Assembly: GCA_037074765.1 (NCBI GenBank)
Contig: JBAMDO010000018.1
Coordinates: forward strand, 248,001-312,000
DNA from: Mansonella perstans
Taxonomy: Eukaryota > Nematoda > Chromadorea > Rhabditida > Onchocercidae
Length of the DNA: 64,000 nt
Reading direction: 5' to 3'
Shown: piece after piece, positions 54,541 to 64,000 of the stretch
Layout: each line of letters opens with the position of its first letter
How positions within the stretch are numbered: the stretch's first letter is position 1
Notes under the pieces: generated by a model
Told to the model about the DNA's origin: nothing
The model's database searches: none
What the model saw: the letters and a program-made list of their open reading frames with translations, nothing else
Translations under genes and position numbers: made by a program

Positions 54541-56101
54541 CCTAATTCGTTCAATTTTTTTTTGGAATTAAAAAAAAGTAAAGTAAAAATGAGATGTCAA
54601 ATGTTGTCTTCCTAAATTACAATTTCGTAATAAAATAAATCAAGAAGTAAATTCAAATTTTTTTTGTTTCCAGATTAGCCATTACTTAAGTGATTCGTTT
54701 TCAATCAGTGCATTATGAAGGGAAACATCATATAGATATTTTGTTTTATCATTTGCGCTTCATTCTGATCAATCTTGAATCGGTCATTTAGATCAATATG
54801 ATATGATAGTATCCTTATATAACTATATTTATGATAAGGATTATCTTTTACGTTCCGTACCGTTATTAAAATCAAACTTGAAAAGTTTGCAAAAAATTTT
54901 GATTTATTTTCAGCGGCTTTCTCCGTCCAACGAAAAAAAAGAGCAAATTGAAAGCTTGCTATTGGAGGCTTTCCTTCCTGTTTTCCCAGCTTTTCCTTTC
55001 TGTTTGCAAACACGGAATTTGATCTGATCGAAAAAAAGAAAAACAATACTGTTAGAATCCAGTTAATTCTTATTTCAATTATTGTTTATTGTGTTCATCC
55101 AGAGATCCGACATTTTTGGACTTATTTTCTACATGCATATACGTAATAATCCTGAAATATTCAGAAATAAAAGTGATATTAGCACTTACATGTTTTGCTA
55201 CAAATTTACCCTCATTTAAGTCACTGTTTGAGCCAAATATACTGTATTCACCGCACTGTGCTAATAGCAGTGGAGGTCACTGGTGGTCAATTGTTTGCTG
55301 TAAAAATTTTGCTGTAAAAAAATTTTGCTACGGCAATTATCAGAAATAGCGAAAAATTTCGCGTAATTGCAATAAAACGACACCACTACAAGCCGACGGA
55401 TACGTGAATAAAAAATTAGTTAACATAAGCGATCAACGAACAAGAATTCAATCAGCAGGTAAAAATCTTCAAAAAACAAGTTTTTTTTGAAATTTTGATT
55501 GAATGCTAATTTTTTTTTTTTGTTTTTAAATTCTGCATTTTTAAATTTACTTTTTTGTTGATTGGAAAAAAAAGAATTTGTTTTTTATAAAAAAATTTGA
55601 AATTATTAATTTTTAATTTTACAAATTAATAATATTTGTTCAAAATTTAAAATAATTTTTTATACTGTATTTTTCTTATTCGTTTGTTTAAAGAATAGTT
55701 CCTTTTTTTTTCTTTTTTTCTTAAAAAAATATTTTCATTAAATGAGATATATGAAGAAAAAAAAGAAATGGTGGTATAATTTTTATAAACTATAAACTGG
55801 TTATATTGTTTACATGAAATGATGATTGAATCAGTTCTTCATACTAAATTAACTTTCTTAAGACTTTTTTTAATTGATTTCATCCATTTCAGGATTTACC
55901 TGTCCTTACCTTACATATGTCACATCTCTTATAACCATTATTTCAATTATTTTTATTAATTATTAATTTTTACCAATATTGCATAAAGCCCAAAACATAC
56001 TATTATTGGTAGAAAGTGACAGTAGTAGCAGCAGTAGCAATTATTAATAATTATTAACATCAATATGATATTAACTATATTAATCCCAAAAAATAGTTGG
56101 T

Positions 56102-56206
56102 ACCGTTGTTTGGTTTTTGGTTGCTAATGTTATTTGGTGTTTTTGATTAGTAACGTTGTTTGGTATTTTTGATTACTAACGTTGTTTGGTGTTTTTGATT
56201 ACCATA
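56102..56206. repeat. Minisatellite, unit about 30 bp, 3.5 copies
   Basis: AACGTTGTTTGGTGTTTTTG followed by ATTACTA or ATTAGTA recurs at about 56152 and 56179. Two more diverged copies (ACCGTTGTTTGGTTTTTGG, AATGTTATTTGGTGTTTTTG) lie upstream. Confidence 0.88.
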
Positions 56207-58430
56207 CAAACCGGCTTCAAATAAAATCACCGAAATATTTTATTTCGATAGTAAAATTACTATAATTATTTGGTGCCAAGTAGACATTTGCTATCCTTAG
56301 TTGATTACTACATACTAGATTATTAGTTCATCTCTCGTTCGTTTCTAATTGCTTTCCATCTATCTATCCGTTGTCCACGAATAATTTTAAAATGCTAAAG
56401 ACTGAAAGAGTGGTTGTTTTTGATAGCTCATTTAAATTTTTGGAATTTTTTTTTTTTTTACAGCAATTAATAAAGCTTTTTAAATTTATAGCATTCAGTT
56501 TTTCTAAATTTGATAGTAGCGTTTTTTTTCGAAATAAACTTTGTTCTCTGTTTCTTCCTCTTTCTCTTTCTTGATCTTTTTTTTTTCTGGCCAATCATTA
56601 ATGGCCTCGCTTCAAGAAATTCACCTCTATTTCACACCCGCTAGCATCATCCCGGCCGTCTGCCTCATAAATTTTTGATTGGTTAATAATTTATGATGTT
56701 TTGTCTACCGTTTTGGTGGAGGTCATTATGGAACGGGTACGAAAAATTATTAACAAGTTATTTTCATTTCGAATTTTCGTTTTTGCTCATATCATGGGGT
56801 AATTTGATGGTAAGTATGGAACCATAATATACCATAGAGACACTTTTTACGACTACATGATGTTTATGAACAGGTGAATTAGGTGACAGAATAAGTAACA
56901 CGCTTATGAAGTTGTATTGAATCGGTTAGTGCAACATAGTAGTAGTATTAGTAGTATATTTCAGATTAAAGGCTTGGATCTGTTTTCCAGATAATCTTAC
57001 TCTCTTGCATCATTTCTCATACCTGGATTATTCATTCGTTTTAGCTCAAGACTACAAGGATCAAATCATAAAACTTTCCGAAAGGTGGTTAATAATACTA
57101 TTGATGATCTTTATTTTATAAAACTTTACAAGGTATATTTGATTCGAGACAAATTACATATATATATGCATGTAGATAAATACATTTAATATTTGTTTAT
57201 CGTTTTTATGATACTCTATTTGTCGGAAATTTTTCTATTTTGGTGCCAGGCATGTAAAGGGCAATTAATAATTTCGGTCATAAGATCCTAACAATGAAGG
57301 TTCTATTTCACTTCATTGATTGATCGTACAATGAACATCAAATCAACCATATCTGACAATTTCTATCTAATCATCTTCACATACTTTTTTTTTTTTTTCT
57401 ATTATTGTCACATTTGCGCTTAACTTTTAACGATCAGATTTATTGACTGATAATTTTATTGGAAAAATTCATATTCCCGAATACTACTGTGTTATTTGTA
57501 TTTAGATATTGAAATAAGATTTCCGTGAATAATTCAAATTAATATCATTAAATTGAGTTTTTGAATTTGCAAAAAGTCAAGAATTGTTATATTGGGTTTT
57601 AAATATGTCAAAAAGTCAAGGATTCAATTTTGAATTTGTCAATTGATAATATAGTAGTATTGCGAATCTAAAAAATACTTATCAATTGGAGAGATATTTC
57701 ACATTCTGTGAAATTTATTTATGAATTAAAAACTTGAAAAGAAATTGCAAACTTTTCATCGAAAAAATTCATTTGGTTGGAGTTAGAAAAAATTTTCAAT
57801 TTTCGAAAAAAATGTCAGTGATCGTTTGTTTGTTTTTTTCATCTTCGGATTTAGAAGCATTTCATCGTTTGATTCTTAGCTCGCAGCAAACTTTTATTGA
57901 ACTTTACTATACATCATGGTCCATTTCAAATTATACGGATTTCCTGCTGTTCAACTTATATTTATAGTGATCTCTTTAGTTTTTAAAAGCATATTGCTGT
58001 ATCATAAATGTCATAATTATCTTTCGTTATTTTAATTACCCAGAAATTTCATGCGTGTAAAATATCAATTGATCGAATTTCATGAGAAGTATAGCAAAGC
58101 AATCAAAGAAAAACTTCATTTGATACAAACAGCAATAATAGTTGATTTTAATAGGCCAATAATGCTTTCTTAATATGATCATTTCCCGATGTCCATTGAA
58201 TTGGCCATTTTATTTGTAGACAGATGATGCTAGTTTACTCTCATGTTGACATCAATATCCAAGTGCTAGTCATTCAATTATCGTAATTAATGGTTGAAAT
58301 GAGATCCGCTGAAATTGTTATGAAAGAGTCGGATTTAGGACCGGGTGAAGATAGAGCAGGATAGTGGTATACATTGTTATTGTTTACAAATAATTACAAG
58401 AATTGTTTACCAGACTCTGAGGTTTGGGAA

Positions 58431-58473
58431 GAAGAGGAGGAGGAGGAGGAGGAAAAGGAGGAAAAGGAGGAAT
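58431..58473. repeat. GGA triplet repeat
   Basis: GAAGAGGAGGAGGAGGAGGA followed by AAAGGAGGA units. It gives a Leu-rich minus-strand frame. Confidence 0.88.
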
Positions 58474-59123
58474 GAGTATCGGTAAGCAAGTAGCAATATA
58501 CCCAAAAGGCTGCTATTATTGGCATATAAGCGAGGAATGAAGGATAAGGTGTTCGGTCGTTTGAGTGTGCCCTCTGTACCAGTTCGGGTCAAGCGCCGGT
58601 CGTCGAACCCTTCTTCCAATGCTGTCGGTAGATGCACAATTTCCATTTCCCATTTACACATCCCAGACATTTATCTATTCTTCCCGTCTTTCACCTCTCA
58701 TTACTGGAAAGATAAAAAAGATGGATGGATCAGGAAGAATCATTTAATCTAAAAAAGGAGAAGGTCAAAGGGTACGGCAAGGTTACAGAATATGATATAA
58801 CTAGCTTTATCAAAAAAAAAAATTCTTTTCGCATTCATTCATTCAGACAGGATCACAATGTGACAAAAATAACAACAGACATGCACACTGACCATTGGTC
58901 AAGCACATAAGTAGCATATATAATGATGTTCCGATATATCAAAGTATAGATTATTGTCAAATCTCCAATTACAGACAGTACTCAATTAACGGTTCCTTCA
59001 CCGGTAGCACATTCCCTCCTTTTATTCATTCATCATCATTGGCATCAAATTACTCAGAAATTTGTTTCAAACAGAAACCTCCTTATTAAATGTTCACATA
59101 AGCAGACGAACAGATGGACACCG

Positions 59124-59162
59124 ACACACACACACACACACACACATACACATAATATACAT

Positions 59163-59195
<33 letters not shown>

Positions 59196-59214
59196 TACAT
59201 ATACATACACATCA
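59124..59214. repeat. CA microsatellite, about 90 bp
   Basis: Two (CA)n runs, at about 59126-59145 and 59170-59194, joined by TACACATAATATACATATAC. Confidence 0.92.
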
Positions 59215-61691
59215 CCTATACAATGGTCTATTGTCAGCACTATCGCGGTCACGATAACCAGCAACACTGTTGTTGTAGGGCGACCCGTCCGTCTCTTCTG
59301 CGATTCACTAAACCTTTATCCTTATAACTTATCCATCTAATATAAATACGTTGTTTACATTTGTAATTTTATTTGTCGTTCTTGTTAAACATCCCTCTCT
59401 CTCCTCACTTGAATTCTACAGTTTTAACCTTTGACCCCCCGGTGATGATATAGTATGAGTGTTTGCTATTCATGTAATAGCATCAAAATTTTCCTCAAGT
59501 AAAACATCTTTTGAATTTCATTTTAATTGAACTCGTCAACCATTTAAAATATCAAATCTTGTCATTTAGCTGAGAAAGAAACAATGCTTAAATGTTGAAC
59601 GATATGTGGTATGAAGTATCTGCAGGAATGGTGATACTACGATATCATGATACTACGATACTGTGATCAAAATAAAAAACTGATTTTTATTATTTACAGT
59701 AATTTTTGTTATATGAGAAAATATGCTGATAAGCTGTGATGCTATTCGATCTTACAATTTTGTTATCAATTTCAAATTTTCAAAAATAATTTACTTTTAA
59801 ACGATAACAAATCAATGCCTTGCATCTCTTTGATGATGCCTATCAGCTAATAGATTACAGTAAACAAATAATTGTACAATTTTGAGTGCATTTTTAAAAA
59901 GCTTAAGTTAATGTTGCTTAATTTACAAGCAATTGTTATTGCTGCTTACTCTAATGATAACTTCACATCTGCCACACTTTGATCAATTTCTGTCATTAAT
60001 CAAATTACAAGTAATTGTCATTGTTGTTTACTGTAACGAAAATCTTACAATTATTACTATACGCTGCTATTACTCCTTTATTAAACAATTTGCAAAAAAG
60101 TATGATCGACGAGAAATAAATTATCCTAAATAATAATTTTAATATTTAATTTGAACTCTGTCACCATATACTGTCACCTTATACTTACACTGATCTTTTG
60201 CATAGTTGCATTTATTACTTTATATCAATTGTCCTATCATTATCACTTAGTATCACTTTAACATAGCAATTTTGCTTATAATCATTAATCATTATCTCTT
60301 TAAAATATTCGCCACTCTCATAATACTTCACTATTTCTATTTTCATCATTATTATCATTATCATTTAAATCTACCACAAATCTTGTTGTCATCATCTTTA
60401 TCATTGCTATTATCATTTTTATCAGACTTAATTTGTAATTTGTTACTTTTTATATAAAATTGTAGCTTTCTTACTTTGTTTACCGATCCGTTTCATTCAT
60501 TATCAGAAGCAATGTCTGTCGTGAAAAAAAAAGGAGGAAGAGATAAGAGAAGAAATGAAAAGAATCTTGAATAATTGTCAATGACATATTGCTCAGTGAT
60601 AATTGATAGTATTTTTGGTGAGGAAATGATAGATCAATTGATTGATGAATTGGTCATTTGGGGAAAAATGACAAACGAATGAAAGAGAAATGCAAAGATT
60701 CCATTTAATATGCAAATTATTTGATGCTTGAAATTAATCAATTAATTAATTGCATTCTTCATAACTGATATTTTTCATCTTTTTTTTTTATATTAGGGGA
60801 TTATTTCAGGAATTTTAGGAAATACTTATCCAGACATGTTTACATATAGGATGAAATAATATTAGGTAAAAAAATTAGATTATTCGAAGAAATTTGATTA
60901 GATTAAATTAAATTAGATTAAAATTTTTTATCCATACTACTGGAATATATTGATCCGGAATATTAATCAAATCTATTATTCAGAATTATTATCATAGGAC
61001 TATTTAAGCATTACTCTGCTATCATTGATACTAGAAGCTTCCAGTGATACTACTTCATATTATACATAGTATATATGTAATTGTCGATTAAACTTTCAAA
61101 TTTTTAATTGCGCTTTCTTTTTTTAAGCAAATTTCTGCAAGGCTTATTTCACCTTTGAGCTTAAATATTATGCAAATTACCATCAGGAATTGCTGGATTT
61201 GAAATTTAAATGATCAGTTCTAATAGAATAACTTGTTTTTTTTTTTGTAATTAATTAGAAGTGTGAAATTGTTGAAAACTTGTTCCTATAATATCTTGTC
61301 ATGCATTGATGAAAGAGTTACCGACAGCAATTGTGGGTTTCTATAGGACATCCAACCAATCATACCATGAAATAAACAACATGAACAGTCAACCAAAACG
61401 AGGTCATTTTTCGTCCCAGCATTTGGGACATTATCAAAAGAGCATGCCATTAATGAAGAAGTAAACTGAATATTCCATTGTTCATAAATTGTTAATTTCA
61501 ATAAAGCTTAAATTAGCTAACTGCTTATGCTACAAATAAGATTTTGCAGTTTCTGGCCACTAATTGCTTATTTGTTTTCCTTGCAATAATTTCAAGCTTT
61601 CAAGTCAACACATTAATATTAATCCATGCAAATTTGCCACTGAAAATGATATTTAATTTACAGTTGTTCAAATTAATTCTCAAGGATTCGC

Positions 61692-61755
61692 GTTATTCAG
61701 ATATTCCGTTATTCAGATATTCCGTTATTCAAATATTGCATTATTCAGATATTCT
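61692..61755. repeat. 16-bp tandem repeat, four copies
   Basis: GTTATTCAGATATTCC at 61692, 61708, 61724 (one or two changes) and 61740 (first base changed to A, last bases changed). The unit is exactly 16 bases. Confidence 0.92.
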
Positions 61756-62125
61756 TTTACTTTTGTGTTAAAATTTTTTGTTGATCAATAATTATAGTCT
61801 TATTAATTTGTGCTGAAAAAAAAAGCACTGTGTGATAGTTTGAACAATTCTTCTCATCGTTATAAACCAATTAAAATTATTTCATGAAAGAATTTTTTTA
61901 ATCGATGTTTAAATTTTTTTAAAATAATCGAAAGTGTCATTGTTTTCTTTGCACAAATCTAACATTAATTTATATTATTTCTGGAAAAGAAAAAAATTAC
62001 AATTATTTTATAAAAATTCAAAATTCAAATTGTGAATACAAATAGTTATTAAATTTGCAATGAAATGCAAAAAAAAAAGACATTTTGACATAATATATTT
62101 AAATGTGAAATGATAAAATCTGTAG

Positions 62126-62150
62126 AAATTTAAATTTAAATTTAAATTTA
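62126..62150. repeat. (AAATTT)n self-complementary run
   Basis: AAATTTAAATTTAAATTTAA followed by ATTTA: about 25 bases of a palindromic hexamer repeat. Confidence 0.85.
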
Positions 62151-62420
62151 TGCTTAAACTTGAACTTTGAACTAAACTGCATTAGTGAAAGAAGAAGACA
62201 GAAAAGATAAGATATTAGGACTGAATTTTCTCTCTTAATTTCATTCAGTTTTCATATTTCAATTTTTTTTTCTTTCATAAATGCTTTTTCGTCATTCCTT
62301 TGGGACCGACAAAAGGAAAGGCCTTTTCTAAAAGCAAAAGCCTTTTTTCTTTTAGGCAATATTTCAAAGATTGAAACTGCTGCTTTTCCTAAGAACCATT
62401 GACTCTTTTCACGGGACCAC

Positions 62421-62478
62421 ACATACACATACACATACACGTACGTATATCTCTATTTATGTATGTGTATGTGTATGT
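62421..62478. repeat. Inverted microsatellite: 18-bp perfect arms, 22-base spacer
   Basis: ACATACACATACACATAC (62421-62438) and its exact reverse complement GTATGTGTATGTGTATGT (62461-62478) flank GTACGTATAT-rich sequence. A CA-type repeat faces a GT-type repeat, forming a potential cruciform. Confidence 0.88.
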
Positions 62479-62967
62479 ATGTATGTCGGTGCCATGCTGT
62501 ACCTATAAGATTCAATCGGCGAAGTAATCATTTGTCTCTGTCTGTTTGTCTAGCTTTAACATTCTCTCTATTTCATACTTTTTATTAGTGAAAAAAAAAT
62601 AAAAAATAAAAAATTAAAGTTCATAATATTCTCACCTAAAGTACATTTTAGGGGTCATCCATTTGAATGTTTGAAAGGAAAAAAAATAAATAAATCAAAA
62701 AGATTAAAATTTTAAATTTTGAAAAATTATTTTTTTTTATGTTTATTTTATTTTGACTTTTTTTTAAACATATTTTGTTTTCTTTCTTTTTTTTTTGTAC
62801 ATGAATTTTTTAAAATTAATTATTAGATTGCTTAAATTTAATAAATGAATAAATAGTGTTATTAGAGAACCGATAAGGAATAGAATGGTAATGATCTTAA
62901 ATCTTTTAATTAATTAGCCTTTGAAGATAATAACAAGTGAAAAAAAATGTACATTTTTTTTCTTTAT

Positions 62968-63330
62968 ATCTTTGGCTAGAAAAATGAAATCGTTAATCAA
63001 ATTACTAAAAATTAAATATTTGAAATTATTGACAATCATCGTATTTAATTGAATTATTTGCCATTTTATAGGTGTGAAACTTAGATCGACTGAGTGATAG
63101 CGATAGATCGATTTCACTTTTCTCGCTACTAATATCAAAAAGGTCAAATGTTCGAATAGTTAGTTATGTAAGAGGTTATTAGATGTTAGGATAATATCTA
63201 ACAGTGTTATGTTATGTTGTTGGAAATGTTCATATCCAAAAAAAAATCTTTGGCCAGGAAAATGAAATCGTAAATCAAATTACTAGAAATGCAGTATTTA
63301 AATTAATGTAAATCATTATTAAAAGCATTC
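62968..63330. repeat. Direct repeat pair, about 85 bp, 278 bp apart
   Basis: ATCTTTGGCTAGAAAAATGA at 62968 recurs as ATCTTTGGCCAGGAAAATGA at 63246. Similarity continues through AATCG-TAATCAAATTACTA and on to AATCAT. It is a local duplication with scattered substitutions. Confidence 0.85.
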
Positions 63331-64000
63331 TACAAGTTTATGAATCATTTTTAACTAATTCATAAGTATAACAATTTTTTCACTGGAGGAGATTGAATTA
63401 CGGAAATGATAAATGATATTTGTCCCAGTAATATGTCATTTTTTTTTGTTGTTGTTTGTTTCTATGTATTGTTATCATTTTTTGCAATGCTAAAATGTTC
63501 TCTGGAAGAAGCAAAATGATTAAAAACTACAAGAGGTCATCCCGCCAAAGAAGTCAAACCATTGCATGGTAATACAAGTAGCCAAAAATGAATAAGTGAC
63601 CTTTAACTTCACTTTTTTTTCGTCTCGATTCCTTCTCTGGCAGAATTATTATCGTCATGTTGCCGTTTTGTCATTGTGGTGGAAAAGGCATGGAAATGAA
63701 TTGATGAGATTGAGTGATATTGGTAGAGCTTGAAAACTTGAAGAATTTTCACTTTGATAGAATAGCAAATCGGAATTTGATTTATTAATTATTTTTCAAA
63801 TTTCGAATGATTATTTGTAAATATCGATTCTCGATTAATTTCAAAAGAAACTAAATATTAATGGTATTTTTTCTGACGATATTTCATTAATGACAAATAT
63901 TAAATATTTTAGGCACTGAAAGAAATGTCTTTGTTTTTACTATTTTGCGCAGTAAATAATATTTCTATGTGACAAATAAGTTATCTTGGCGAATAATAGA

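Larger units (their letters stand above)
48121..64000. other. Gene-poor region downstream of the numt
   Basis: About 15.9 kb with no gene I can support. It has many CA/GT, ATC, AGT and GGA simple repeats, at least four minisatellites and two local duplications. Long T tracts on the plus strand produce long phenylalanine-rich open frames (for example 53789-54298), which I regard as composition artefacts. A few higher-GC islands with exon-like frames (54.9-55.5, 56.6, 58.5 kb) are discussed as findings. Confidence 0.55.

Overview
The window is AT-rich nuclear DNA (roughly three quarters A+T by eye) from a nematode. The pointers are GT-AG introns of about 50 to 800 bp, an astacin protease with a C-terminal ShK domain of the NAS type, and a nuclear copy of mitochondrial ND4 that reads best with the invertebrate mitochondrial code. 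The long, microsatellite-filled gene-free tracts recall spirurid/filarial genomes. That placement is inference, and I cannot name the species.

Layout. 1-18236: no gene I can support; AT-rich DNA with simple repeats and several small diverged duplications. 18237-23011 (+): a 10-exon astacin zinc metalloprotease, 363 residues, all splice phases consistent. 23012-25218: a 2.2 kb convergent intergenic region with a 34-T run. 25219-32919 (-): a 20-exon orthologue of UBE3A/E6-AP, 934 residues, with an N-terminal AZUL zinc finger and a complete HECT domain. 32920-64000: 31 kb without a convincing gene. It is broken only by a decayed ND4 numt near 47.7-48.1 kb, many micro- and minisatellites, and a few short exon-like open frames reported at low confidence.

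The two solid genes are tail to tail and have no obvious functional link. The first is a secreted or extracellular protease. The second is an intracellular E3 ubiquitin ligase. Both were assembled by hand: I joined exons at GT-AG borders that keep frame and match family landmarks. For UBE3A the joined product was also followed against the family from AZUL to the HECT C-lobe.

Most notable observations: the astacin has an intact zinc site but leucine in place of the Met-turn methionine, and no recognisable FxGD inhibitory motif in its prodomain. UBE3A is present with its AZUL finger in a nematode, with one weak splice junction and a possible 63-bp in-frame cassette exon. The numt has several frame breaks and deletions. 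There is a cluster of minus-strand exon-like frames at 33.6-38.1 kb, including a possible two-exon cysteine-rich peptide. I found no tRNA, rRNA, transposase, CRISPR array or clear small-RNA gene. I did not find a convincing new biological system.
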